DNA from: RGIG3077 sp964490175
GTDB lineage: Bacteria; Bacillota; Clostridia; Oscillospirales; Ruminococcaceae
Reading direction: 5' to 3'
DNA length: 64,000 nt
Assembly (NCBI GenBank): GCA_964490175.1
Contig: CAZBAI010000003.1
Span: 1 to 64,000, forward strand
The notes below the pieces were generated by a model. That model was not told the origin of the DNA and searched no databases. It saw only the letters and a program-made list of their open reading frames with translations. Within the stretch, counting starts at the first letter, position 1; every line of letters starts with the position of its first letter. Made by a program: the position numbers and the translations under genes. Of the stretch, positions 1 through 8,143 are shown one piece after another.

Positions 1-277
1 TCATGTTCTTAACGTAGTCAGCGTGGCCGGGGCAGTCAACGTGAGCGTAGTGACGAGCGTCAGTTTCATACTCAACGTGAGCTGTGTTGATTGTAATACC
101 TCTTTCTCTCTCTTCGGGAGCCTTATCGATCATATCGTAAGCTTCAAACTGAGCCTGACCCTTAAGAGCGAGAACCTTTGTGATAGCAGCAGTAAGTGTT
201 GTTTTACCATGGTCAACGTGGCCGATTGTACCAATGTTGACATGGGGCTTAGTGCTTTCGTATTTCTGTTTTGCCAT
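1..277 (-). CDS. tuf: Elongation factor Tu, N-terminal part (cut by window edge)
   Basis: Reading leftward from an ATG at 277, the first 92 codons encode the N-terminus of EF-Tu, the GTPase that delivers aminoacyl-tRNA to the ribosome. The P-loop GHVDHGKTT, the switch I stretch ERERGITIN and the start of the DCPGHADY G3 motif are all intact. A strong GGAGGA ribosome binding site lies just upstream (286-291). The gene follows fusA in the str operon but also has its own near-consensus promoter. The remaining three quarters of the protein lies outside the window. Confidence 0.97.
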   Translation of the reverse strand, partial: MAKQKYESTKPHVNIGTIGHVDHGKTTLTAAITKVLALKGQAQFEAYDMIDKAPEERERGITINTAHVEYETDARHYAHVDCPGHADYVKNM

Positions 278-322
278 TGTTAAATCCTCCTAAAAATTAT
301 TTAAGAAATAAACTATACTCCT

Positions 323-351
323 ATTTTAGCAGAAATATAATTAGATTGCAA
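323..351 (-). promoter_or_regulatory. Promoter of tuf
   Basis: On the minus strand a -35 TTGCAA (346-351) and a -10 TAAAAT (323-328) are separated by exactly 17 bp in the fusA-tuf gap. This suggests tuf is transcribed independently as well as by readthrough from the str operon, which is common for this abundant protein. Confidence 0.7.
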
Positions 352-378
352 GCATTTTTGAAAAATATTTCAAAAAAA

Positions 379-2457
379 TCAGTCGTGCTTTCTTGAACTC
401 ATAACTTTTTCGGCGATTGACTTGGGAAGTTCAATGTAGCTGTGAGGCTCCATTGAGTACTGTCCACGTCCCTGTGTCTTGGAACGAAGGTCATTAGAGT
501 AGCCGAACATTTCGGAAAGAGGAACCAAAGCGTTGATTTGTTCAACACCGTTTCTGGATTCCATACCCTGAATCTGACCACGGCGAGAGTTAAGGTCGCC
601 GATAACATCGCCCATATACTGCTCGGGAACAAGCACAACAACCTTCATGATAGGTTCGAGAATTACGGGGTTTGCGGCGTTCATAGCCTTTTTGAACGCC
701 ATTGAACCGGCAATCTTGAATGCCATTTCAGAAGAGTCAACCTCGTGGTATGAACCGTCGTAAAGTGTAACCTTTACGTCAACAACAGGATAGCCTGCGA
801 GAACACCTGTCTGCATTGCGCCCTTGATACCTGCGTCAACAGCGGGAATATATTCCTTAGGAATTGCGCCGCCGACAACGTTGTTGATAAGCTCATAGCC
901 CTTGCCGGACTCGTTAGGTTCAACCTTGATTTTAACATGACCGTATTGACCCTTACCACCGGACTGTCTTGCATATTTTTCGTCAACATCGGCAAAGCCC
1001 TTAATTGTTTCCTTATATGCAACCTGCGGTGCGCCGACATTTGCTTCAACCTTAAATTCACGGAGAAGTCTGTCTACGATAATTTCAAGGTGAAGCTCAC
1101 CCATACCGGAAATGATGGTTTGAGCGGTTTCGGGGTCTGTATAGGTACGGAAAGTCGGATCTTCTTCGGCAAGCTTAGAAAGCGCCAGACCCATTTTTTC
1201 CTGACCTGCCTTTGTCTTAGGCTCGATAGCCAAGCTGATAACAGGCTCGGGGAACACCATGGATTCAAGAATAACGGGATTCTTGGGGTCGCAAAGCGTA
1301 TCGCCCGTTGTGGTATTTTTAAGACCGACTGCTGCGGCGATATCGCCCGAATAGCAGCATTCGATATCTTTTCTGTGATTTGAGTGCATCTGCAAGATTC
1401 TTCCGAATCTTTCGTTCTTGCCTTTTGTTGCGTTAAGAACCGTATCGCCTGCGTTTACCGAACCGGAATATACACGGAAGAAGCAAAGCTTGCCGACAAA
1501 CGGGTCGGTTGCGATTTTGAAAGCAAGTGCGGAGAAAGGCTCATCGTCTGATGAGGGACGCTCACATTCCTCATCGGTATCGGGGTTGATACCCTTAATT
1601 GCGGGAACATCCGTCGGTGCGGGCATATAATCAACAACAGCATCAAGGAGCTTCTGAACGCCCTTGTTTCTGTATGATGTGCCGCAAACAACGGGAACCA
1701 TTGTGTTTGCGATAGTCGCTGTTCTTATGCACTTTTTAATTTCGTCGATGGTAAGCTCTTCGCCGCTAAGATACTTTTCCATAATTTCTTCATCGTTTTC
1801 AGCAGCGCTGTCGAGAAGCTTTTCTCTGTATTCTTCGGCTAAGTCAACCATATCTTCGGGGATATCGGTAACGGAAATATCCTTACCCATATCATCGTTA
1901 TAAATGTATGCTTTCATTTCAAGCAAATCGATAATACCCTTGAAATCGTCCTCGGCACCGATAGGGAGCTGAATCGGAACAGCATTACATTTAAGTCTTT
2001 CGTGCATCATATTGAGAACATTATAGAAATCAGCGCCCATAATGTCCATCTTGTTGATATAAGCCATACGGGGTACGCCGTAGTTATCAGCCTGACGCCA
2101 AACGGTTTCAGACTGAGGCTCAACGCCGCCCTTTGCACAGAAAACGGTAACAGAACCGTCGAGAACTCTGAGCGAGCGTTCAACTTCTACCGTAAAGTCA
2201 ACGTGACCGGGCGTGTCGATGATGTTGATACGGTGACCTTTCCAATAAGCCGTTGTAGCAGCCGAAGTAATTGTGATACCTCTTTCCTGCTCCTGAGCCA
2301 TCCAGTCCATAGTAGCAGCACCCTCGTGGGTTTCGCCCAGCTTGTGGTTGATACCTGTATAGAACAAAATTCTCTCGGTGGTAGTTGTCTTTCCGGCATC
2401 GATATGAGCCATTATACCAATATTTCTGGTTTGTTCAAGTGAACAATCTCTTGCCAT
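379..2457 (-). CDS. fusA: Elongation factor G
   Basis: A 692-residue translocation GTPase of the usual bacterial length. It moves tRNAs and mRNA through the ribosome after peptide bond formation and helps recycle ribosomes. The G1 motif AHIDAGKTTT lies near residue 17, the DTPGHVDF G3 motif near 80 and the NKMD G4 motif near 135; domains II to V follow in full. The ATG at 2457 is preceded by AGAGG. It sits in the conserved order rpsL-rpsG-fusA-tuf, 63 bp downstream of rpsG. Nothing in the sequence suggests a tetracycline-protection paralogue: length and context fit housekeeping EF-G. Confidence 0.98.
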   Translation of the reverse strand: MARDCSLEQTRNIGIMAHIDAGKTTTTERILFYTGINHKLGETHEGAATMDWMAQEQERGITITSAATTAYWKGHRINIIDTPGHVDFTVEVERSLRVLDGSVTVFCAKGGVEPQSETVWRQADNYGVPRMAYINKMDIMGADFYNVLNMMHERLKCNAVPIQLPIGAEDDFKGIIDLLEMKAYIYNDDMGKDISVTDIPEDMVDLAEEYREKLLDSAAENDEEIMEKYLSGEELTIDEIKKCIRTATIANTMVPVVCGTSYRNKGVQKLLDAVVDYMPAPTDVPAIKGINPDTDEECERPSSDDEPFSALAFKIATDPFVGKLCFFRVYSGSVNAGDTVLNATKGKNERFGRILQMHSNHRKDIECCYSGDIAAAVGLKNTTTGDTLCDPKNPVILESMVFPEPVISLAIEPKTKAGQEKMGLALSKLAEEDPTFRTYTDPETAQTIISGMGELHLEIIVDRLLREFKVEANVGAPQVAYKETIKGFADVDEKYARQSGGKGQYGHVKIKVEPNESGKGYELINNVVGGAIPKEYIPAVDAGIKGAMQTGVLAGYPVVDVKVTLYDGSYHEVDSSEMAFKIAGSMAFKKAMNAANPVILEPIMKVVVLVPEQYMGDVIGDLNSRRGQIQGMESRNGVEQINALVPLSEMFGYSNDLRSKTQGRGQYSMEPHSYIELPKSIAEKVMSSRKHD

Positions 2458-2520
2458 AAATATAACCTCTTTAAAAAATCGATTCGTATCGGGTAGCTAT
2501 GTGCCCGAAAACCGAAAGAA

Positions 2521-2991
2521 TTACCAGCGGTAGTGAGCAAACGCCTTGTTTGCCTCTGCCATCTTGTGTGTGTCATCACGCTTTTTGCAAGCGCCGCCCG
2601 TGCCGTTCATAGCATCGAGAATTTCGCCTGCAAGACGCTCTTTCATAGTCTTTTCATTTCTGAGCCTTGCGTATTTTGTGATCCATCTGAGTCCGAGAGT
2701 TTGTCTTCTTGCGGGACGAACCTCCATCGGAACCTGATATGTCGCACCGCCGAGCCTGCGTGCCTTAACCTCAAGCTCGGGCATGATGTTGTTCATAGCC
2801 TCCTGGAATGCTTCCAGCGGATCCTTGCCGGACTTTTCACCGACAATCTCAAACGCACCGTAAACTATTTTCTGAGCTACACCTTTTTTACCGTCAAGCA
2901 TAATGTTGTTGATAAGTCTTGTAACAAGCTTTGAACCGTAAATAGGATCCTCCAAAACGTCACGCTTAGCGATTCTGCCTCTTCTTGGCAT
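2521..2991 (-). CDS. rpsG: 30S ribosomal protein S7
   Basis: Ribosomal protein S7, 156 residues, a primary binder of the 3' major domain of 16S rRNA that lies at the E site and contacts mRNA and tRNA. It begins MPRRGR and ends in the typical AFAHYRW. An in-frame ATG lies 18 bases further upstream (3009), but the one at 2991 follows GGAGGG at the right distance and matches the family N-terminus, so it is taken as the start. Second gene of the str operon. Confidence 0.97.
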   Translation of the reverse strand: MPRRGRIAKRDVLEDPIYGSKLVTRLINNIMLDGKKGVAQKIVYGAFEIVGEKSGKDPLEAFQEAMNNIMPELEVKARRLGGATYQVPMEVRPARRQTLGLRWITKYARLRNEKTMKERLAGEILDAMNGTGGACKKRDDTHKMAEANKAFAHYRW

Positions 2992-3195
2992 CTTGATTCC
3001 CTCCTTCATATAATGATATCATAGGTACTCGCTCTCCCGATAAATCCGTAAAATATATAATATATTCGGAATCAGTTTCGGATTTTCGGAAGCTCCGTCA
3101 CAAACCAATGCAGAAAGCCGAACGCCTGATATTTTAATATATCAAATGTATATAAGCCCTACATTAAATCTTTGTGGGGATAAATTGCTTTAAAA

Positions 3196-3618
3196 TTACT
3201 TCTTTGCAGCCTTAGGACGCTTTGCACCGTATTTTGAACGTGCCTGCATTCTGTTTGCTACACCCTGAGCGTCAAGCGTTCCTCTGATGATGTGATAACG
3301 CACACCGGGGAGGTCCTTAACACGTCCGCCTCTGATGAGAACAACGCTATGCTCCTGCAAGTTGTGGCCGATACCGGGGATATAGGCTGTAACTTCGTTT
3401 CCGTTTGTAAGTCTTACTCTGGCGATTTTTCTCATAGCCGAGTTAGGCTTCTTAGGTGTGCTTGTCTTAACAGCTGTGCAAACGCCGCGCTTCTGGGGTG
3501 AACTCTGGTCAATCATAACCTTTTTCTTTGAGTTGTAACCCTTCTGCAATGCGGGTGCCGTAGACTTAACAGCCAAATCATGTCTGCCCTTGCGAACTAA
3601 CTGGTTAAAGGTTGGCAT
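3196..3618 (-). CDS. rpsL: 30S ribosomal protein S12
   Basis: Ribosomal protein S12, 140 residues, located at the decoding centre and involved in translational accuracy. The conserved loop PKKPNSAMRK carries the lysine (K in TPKKPNS) where streptomycin resistance substitutions are known in other bacteria; here it is the wild-type residue. GGRVKDLPGVRYH is also intact. The ATG at 3618 follows AAAGGAG. First gene of the str operon, directly downstream of a consensus promoter. The 204 bp between rpsL and rpsG show no additional gene. Confidence 0.98.
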   Translation of the reverse strand: MPTFNQLVRKGRHDLAVKSTAPALQKGYNSKKKVMIDQSSPQKRGVCTAVKTSTPKKPNSAMRKIARVRLTNGNEVTAYIPGIGHNLQEHSVVLIRGGRVKDLPGVRYHIIRGTLDAQGVANRMQARSKYGAKRPKAAKK

Positions 3619-3684
3619 ATTTTTCTCCTTTCATAATTTTATTTGCGCCGACAGGGCACAACAACCCCATCAACACGCTTTATC

Positions 3685-3713
3685 ATTATATATTTTTTTT
3701 CAAAGTTTGTCAA
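3685..3713 (-). promoter_or_regulatory. Promoter of the str operon (rpsL-rpsG-fusA-tuf)
   Basis: A perfect sigma-A type promoter on the minus strand: -35 TTGACA (3708-3713), 17-bp spacer, -10 TATAAT (3685-3690), about 65 bp upstream of rpsL. It shares the 331-bp divergent gap 3619-3949 with the promoter of the nuclease gene. No other structure was seen in that gap. Confidence 0.88.
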
Positions 3714-3816
3714 GCTTTTTTCTTTTAAGTTTAAGCAAATTTTGCCATATTATACAGCAACGGCGATTTTTTTTGCCGAATTTAGAGCAAATAGCCGATA
3801 TATTGCAAATTATCTA

Positions 3817-3845
3817 TTGATTATCGCTCGAAACGGTGTTATAAT
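3817..3845 (+). promoter_or_regulatory. Promoter of the beta-CASP nuclease gene
   Basis: -35 TTGATT (3817-3822), 17-bp spacer, -10 TATAAT (3840-3845), about 105 bp upstream of the start codon at 3950. It is divergent to the str operon promoter. Confidence 0.75.
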
Positions 3846-3949
3846 AACCTTAAGGCAAGTGACTTTCGGCAATTTTTTACAATATGGCGATACATTAAGT
3901 CCAAAGCCGAAAAATCTGCTTTAAAAATACGAAAGAGGGGATTTTATTT

Positions 3950-5554
3950 ATGAAGCTGAAATTTATCGGAGCGGCACATGAAGTAACAGGCTCTTGCACG
4001 CTTATCAGCGCCTGCGGCAAAAATATTCTTGTTGACTGCGGCATGGAGCAGGGGCGCAATATTTACGAAAATTGTGATATTCCCATATCTATGCACGATA
4101 TTGACTTTGTGCTTTTAACGCACGCTCACATCGACCATTCCGGCAAAATCCCCTATATCACAAAGCTTGGCTTTGAGGGTGAAATTCACACTACGAAAGC
4201 AACGTTTGAGCTGTGCAAAATCATGCTGCTTGATTCGGCGCACATTCAGGAATTTGAAGCGCAATGGCGCAACCGCAAGGCAAAGCGAAGCGGCGGTGAG
4301 CTTTATGAGCCGCTGTACACCATTGAAGACGCACAAAAAGCGCTTGAACTGTACAAGCCGTGCGGATACAATCAAAAAATCGAAATCTGCGACGGCATTT
4401 CAATAAAGTTTACAGATGCGGGGCATCTTCTCGGTTCGGCAAGCATTGAAATCACAATATGCGAAAACGGCGTTACAAAAACAATCATCTTTTCGGGCGA
4501 TCTCGGCAATATTGACAGACCGCTGATAAAAGACCCGCAAATTCCGCAGGGAGCGGACATTGTCGTAATCGAATCGACCTACGGCACAAGACTTCACGGT
4601 GAAAGGCATGAATATACCGAGCAGCTGACAAAAATCATTCAGCAAACGTTTGATGCAGGCGGAAATGTCGTAATTCCTTCGTTTGCCGTCGGCAGAACGC
4701 AGGAGATTCTTTATTGTTTGCGGCAAATTAAAGAAAGCGGCGCTATAAAGAATCATGACGGATTTAAGGTATATGTTGACAGTCCGCTTGCGGTTGACGC
4801 AACGCAGATTTATTCTTCAAAACTTTACGACTATTTTGACGAGGAAACCTTAGAACTGCTCAGCAAAGGGATTAACCCGATTCAGTTTAAAGGACTTACG
4901 ACTGCGGTTTCAAGCGAAGAATCACAAATGATAAATTTCGACAAAAAGCCCAAGGTCATCATTTCCGCCAGCGGTATGTGCGACGCAGGGCGCATTCGTC
5001 ACCACCTAAAGCACAATCTTTGGAGAAGCGAATGCACTGTGCTTTTCGTCGGATATCAGTCCGAGGGCACTTTGGGCAGGGCGCTTGTCAACGGTGCGGA
5101 TACTGTCAAACTTTTCGGTGAAAGGGTGCAGGTAAACGCCAAAATCCTCGAAATAAACGGAATAAGCGGACACGCCGACAGAGATATGCTGCTTGGCTGG
5201 ATAAAGGGAATGGAACAAAAGCCCTGCCGCATATATGTAAACCACGGTGCCGACACGGTTTGTGACGAATTTGCAAAATACATCACCGAAAGCACGGGTA
5301 TTGAAGCCGTTGCGCCTTACAGCGGCGGCGAATATGACATTGTAACGGGCGAATGCCTTTGCAAGGGCAACGATGTTCGCATCGATAAATCCGAAAATGC
5401 GGCTTCACGCAAGCATTCATCTGTATTTGACAGGCTTCTCGCCGCAGGCAGGCGACTTCTTTCCGTTATTGAAAACAATAAAGACGGCGCAAATAAAGAC
5501 TTGGCAAAATTTGCCGACCAAATCACCGCACTGTGTGATAAATGGGACAGATAA
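3950..5554 (+). CDS. Metallo-beta-lactamase/beta-CASP RNA-processing nuclease family protein
   Basis: A 534-residue cytoplasmic protein of the MBL-fold RNA-specificity family (CPSF/Ysh1-like). The zinc motif HAHIDH lies at residues 58-63, a further metal ligand sits in SGDLGNID, the beta-CASP part carries ASGMCDAGRIRHHL, and the RMMBL tail contains NGISGHADRDML. The family is established as RNA endo/exonucleases or close homologues; the exact substrate of bacterial members like this one is not known to me. About 65 C-terminal residues after the RMMBL region are an extra tail. Start ATG follows AGAGGGG. Stands alone as a single-gene unit. Confidence 0.9.
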   Translation: MKLKFIGAAHEVTGSCTLISACGKNILVDCGMEQGRNIYENCDIPISMHDIDFVLLTHAHIDHSGKIPYITKLGFEGEIHTTKATFELCKIMLLDSAHIQEFEAQWRNRKAKRSGGELYEPLYTIEDAQKALELYKPCGYNQKIEICDGISIKFTDAGHLLGSASIEITICENGVTKTIIFSGDLGNIDRPLIKDPQIPQGADIVVIESTYGTRLHGERHEYTEQLTKIIQQTFDAGGNVVIPSFAVGRTQEILYCLRQIKESGAIKNHDGFKVYVDSPLAVDATQIYSSKLYDYFDEETLELLSKGINPIQFKGLTTAVSSEESQMINFDKKPKVIISASGMCDAGRIRHHLKHNLWRSECTVLFVGYQSEGTLGRALVNGADTVKLFGERVQVNAKILEINGISGHADRDMLLGWIKGMEQKPCRIYVNHGADTVCDEFAKYITESTGIEAVAPYSGGEYDIVTGECLCKGNDVRIDKSENAASRKHSSVFDRLLAAGRRLLSVIENNKDGANKDLAKFADQITALCDKWDR

Positions 5555-5585
5555 TAATACCTTTGCAAGGTGAGCTTTAAAATAA

Positions 5586-5615
5586 TGTGCGGCTTAAAAT
5601 CACACCGGCCGCACA
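5586..5615 (+). other. Hairpin between nuclease and lipoprotein genes
   Basis: An 8-bp perfect stem (TGTGCGGC / GCCGCACA) with a 14-nt loop, followed by no U-run. It could be the end of the nuclease transcript or part of the 5' leader of the lipoprotein gene. Confidence 0.4.
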
Positions 5616-5646
5616 GATACTGTGTAATAAAAGATTGGAGATTTAA

Positions 5647-6603
5647 ATGTTCAAAAAAATCACTTTAGCTGTTTTTATGCTTATTCTGGCAACTGCGGCT
5701 TTCGGCTGCAATGACAACATAAATACAGATTCATCATCAGCCGAAACCACTCCCCTTTCAACGGAAATGACAACTGCCACGGGCGTTATATATGTTCCCG
5801 TAACCGACAGCAGCGGCAACACCGTAACCGACAACGACGGAAACACCGTAACAACGGTTGAGCCGGTAATTATAACGCAAATTCCGCAAACCACTTACGT
5901 GACCGTAACCGATGATAACGGCAACGCCGTGACCGACAGCAGCGGCGAAGCAATCACATCAGAGCAAACGATTTGGGTAACGACAATGGTAACCGCCACT
6001 GCCGCACGCAACAGCACATCGCTCACTACATACACAACCAAGGCAAGCACAAGTGCCGTTTCACAAACCAAGGCCTCGACAAGCTCTGCTGTATCAACAA
6101 ATGCCGTTGTCACCACAACCACCGCTCAAAGCTCAAGCACTGGCAACCCGAACGGCGGCAATTACGCCTACGGTGCGCTTTCTTCTGTTGTGGTGGATTT
6201 GATTGATACCAAAGAAGACGGTGAATTTATCAATCTTGTTTTTAATGTAAAAGAAAACGCAAGCGGCAAATACGCAGTAAACATATACGAAATAATGATG
6301 GCGAATATCGACCTTGAAGTAAGCGAATTTGCAACATCAAACGGCTGTGTTTCGGTGGGAAGTCCGATACAGACCGATGTTCCCACAGGGGGCACACCCA
6401 TAATCTACGTAAGCTCTGTTGAGGGCTTTGCCGGTGAACAGGTAGTCGTTCCGGTATACATCAAAAACAACAGCGGCGTTTCGGCTTTTGATTTCAGAGT
6501 TGAATATGACTGCACGGGATTGGAGCTTATCGCAATTGAAAAAGGCTCAATTATCAATTCAAATTCATGGATATGGACGACCAACCTTAAATATACGCCG
6601 TAA
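5647..6603 (+). CDS. Thr-rich linker lipoprotein with permuted cohesin-like region
   Basis: A 318-residue predicted lipoprotein: signal peptide with Cys21 in TAAFGC, two imperfect ~20-residue repeats of the type VTDSSGNxVTD (about 50-70 and 84-104), and a Ser/Thr-rich linker (about 110-165). Residues 172-240 resemble the second half of a cohesin domain (EDGEFINLVFNVKENASGKY). Residues 251-318 resemble the first half of a cohesin (GEQVVVPVYIKNNSGVSAFDF, then LELIAIEKG), and the protein then stops. So the two halves are present but in swapped order. Cohesins bind dockerins in cellulosomes; whether this region folds or binds anything is unknown. Start ATG follows TTGGAG. Confidence 0.75.
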   Translation: MFKKITLAVFMLILATAAFGCNDNINTDSSSAETTPLSTEMTTATGVIYVPVTDSSGNTVTDNDGNTVTTVEPVIITQIPQTTYVTVTDDNGNAVTDSSGEAITSEQTIWVTTMVTATAARNSTSLTTYTTKASTSAVSQTKASTSSAVSTNAVVTTTTAQSSSTGNPNGGNYAYGALSSVVVDLIDTKEDGEFINLVFNVKENASGKYAVNIYEIMMANIDLEVSEFATSNGCVSVGSPIQTDVPTGGTPIIYVSSVEGFAGEQVVVPVYIKNNSGVSAFDFRVEYDCTGLELIAIEKGSIINSNSWIWTTNLKYTP

Positions 6604-6654
6604 AATCACATTTGTTTTCATCTTCAATAAGGGGCTTGCCCCGTCATTATAAAA

Positions 6655-6692
6655 AAGGCAGCTTCATCAAATTTGAAGCTGCCTTTTGCGGT
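6655..6692. terminator. Bidirectional terminator
   Basis: A 13-bp stem (AAAGGCAGCTTCA with its complement) and short loop, flanked by an A-run on the left and a T-run on the right. It serves both the cohesin-like lipoprotein gene (+) and the converging lipoprotein gene (-). Confidence 0.85.
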
Positions 6693-6701
6693 ATTTTCAG
6701 A

Positions 6702-8000
6702 TTAAAACTTTGTCAAATTCTGCGTTAATTCATTCTGCCCAATCGGCTCAAATGTCAAATCATTGATGTCGAAGCAGAAATAGCGCGTGGGAATACGCTC
6801 TCCATCGCCGTCATATTCCGGAACATATGACATTGCCATAAGAACCCTGCCTTCATCATTAATACAAGCATGGTTGAAGGTAAGCTTAGGTTCGGATGCA
6901 AAAAATTGAGCTGTAGATATTGTCCGATTTTCAGCATCAACACGGTAAAATGTATTTCGCTGATCGTCATAAAAGTTAAATACATCTATAAAATAGTGAA
7001 AATCGCTATGCTGACAAAGTGTATGAACATATGAAAACTGACCCTGATCAATATCAAGAATACTTTCAAGCTCAGCGTTTTCTATTATGCCCAAAAAATT
7101 GGTCATGCTGGCATTTTCATAATAAAACAGTGAATCATCAACAAAGAAATGAGGTATAAACTGACGTCGCTCATTTGTCACTGAATCTGCATCAAAATTC
7201 GGGTTAATACACGAATTGCTAATATCAATTGTGTTTACTAAATTCAAATCCAAATCATATTTGTCAAGATACAAAAAAGTATTGTCATTATCGTCCGAAC
7301 GCAACCTTATCATATAAATAAATTGCTGATCTGTATAAATATGACGAATCGAATTCTCCGTAAAGCATTCAGAGCTGTCGTATTTATGCACCGTTGGCGT
7401 ATCACTGTTATTATGAATACTGCAAGTGATAATATCGGTATGACCGTTTTCTAAGAGTTCAGCCAATATCAGTGTGTTGCCCACAATAGTGTACGAATTG
7501 TACGGTATGCCGCCCTCAATCTCCAATAAAGGTGACATTTTGTGCTCAATCAAATCAATATCATATATAATCGTTTTGCTGTTTTCAAAGCTTGTATATT
7601 CACCGGTAGATAAGCTTAAATATACATGATTATCTATATTGACAGACTCCAAGGTTGCTTCATAATACCAATCGCTTATTGTAGAGAGCAGAAAACTTTC
7701 CTTTGTATCAATATCATATAGATAGTATTCTAATTCAGTTATCTCATCAACATTATTTTTCGGCAATTTATCATAAAGTATATAGTTATCAACAAGGAAT
7801 GAAAAACCGTAGCAATTGATACAACCGATTTCTTTACTATTGATATCATATATTGGAATATCGGTATTTGAAATGGTGAAGTCAATGCCAATACCAATGT
7901 TTTCGGAATTGTCACTATTTAATTTCAAATCGCCGCAACCTGTAATAAAAAACACACCGGCAATAATGACATTTACGGCAAAAAGTTTGTGTTTTCTCAT
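6702..8000 (-). CDS. Lipoprotein of unknown function, downstream of pilT
   Basis: A 432-residue predicted lipoprotein starting MRKHKLFAV at 8000, with lipobox FITGC near residue 22. An upstream in-frame extension to 8096 exists, but it lacks a signal sequence and an SD. The mature part is acidic, rich in Tyr/Asp/Ile and has repeated short beta-strand segments (for example YLYDIDTKESFLL), which is reminiscent of a beta-propeller, although I cannot name a family. Its ATG overlaps the TGA of the small peptide frame before it (ATGA), so it is probably translationally coupled. It lies on the same strand 143 bp downstream of pilT and is likely the last gene of the pilB-pilT transcript. Composition is more AT-rich than its neighbours, perhaps from recent acquisition or relaxed constraint. 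Confidence 0.75.
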   Translation of the reverse strand: MRKHKLFAVNVIIAGVFFITGCGDLKLNSDNSENIGIGIDFTISNTDIPIYDINSKEIGCINCYGFSFLVDNYILYDKLPKNNVDEITELEYYLYDIDTKESFLLSTISDWYYEATLESVNIDNHVYLSLSTGEYTSFENSKTIIYDIDLIEHKMSPLLEIEGGIPYNSYTIVGNTLILAELLENGHTDIITCSIHNNSDTPTVHKYDSSECFTENSIRHIYTDQQFIYMIRLRSDDNDNTFLYLDKYDLDLNLVNTIDISNSCINPNFDADSVTNERRQFIPHFFVDDSLFYYENASMTNFLGIIENAELESILDIDQGQFSYVHTLCQHSDFHYFIDVFNFYDDQRNTFYRVDAENRTISTAQFFASEPKLTFNHACINDEGRVLMAMSYVPEYDGDGERIPTRYFCFDINDLTFEPIGQNELTQNLTKF

Positions 8001-8134
8001 TTGGCAACATCCCCACCGATTCCGAATTTGTTTTCCTGCGCATTTGTATCCATAGGGTTTAAAGATACAAGCATCACAGTAGCGGAAAGAAAACATATTG
8101 TTTTTTTAAAAATTTCATAATAAACATCCTCCAT
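7997..8134 (-). CDS. Candidate small secreted peptide gene (start or frame unsettled)
   Basis: Between pilT and the lipoprotein gene an open frame of 45 codons runs from an ATG at 8134 to a TGA at 7999-7997. Its later part reads as a signal peptide (KK, then TICFLSATVMLVSLNPMDTNA) followed by a 13-residue mature piece QENKFGIGGDVAK. The ATG at 8134 has no SD. A better start, ATG at 8116-8118 with GGAGG nine bases before it, encodes MKFLKK but is one base out of frame because the following A-run (8101-8107) has seven A instead of the eight needed. With one more A the product would be a 40-residue peptide with a classical signal sequence. The stop overlaps the next gene's start. Function unknown; a secreted or signalling peptide is an inference. 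Confidence 0.5.
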   Translation of the reverse strand: MEDVYYEIFKKTICFLSATVMLVSLNPMDTNAQENKFGIGGDVAK

Positions 8135-8143
8135 TATACGTGA

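Noticed and set aside
379..2457. Tetracycline-protection (TetM-like) protein
   Set aside because: Length and place in the rpsL-rpsG-fusA-tuf order fit EF-G.
8001..8096. N-terminal extension of the lipoprotein downstream of pilT
   Set aside because: It would hide the signal peptide and lipobox and overlaps the candidate peptide frame; the start at 8000 has better support.
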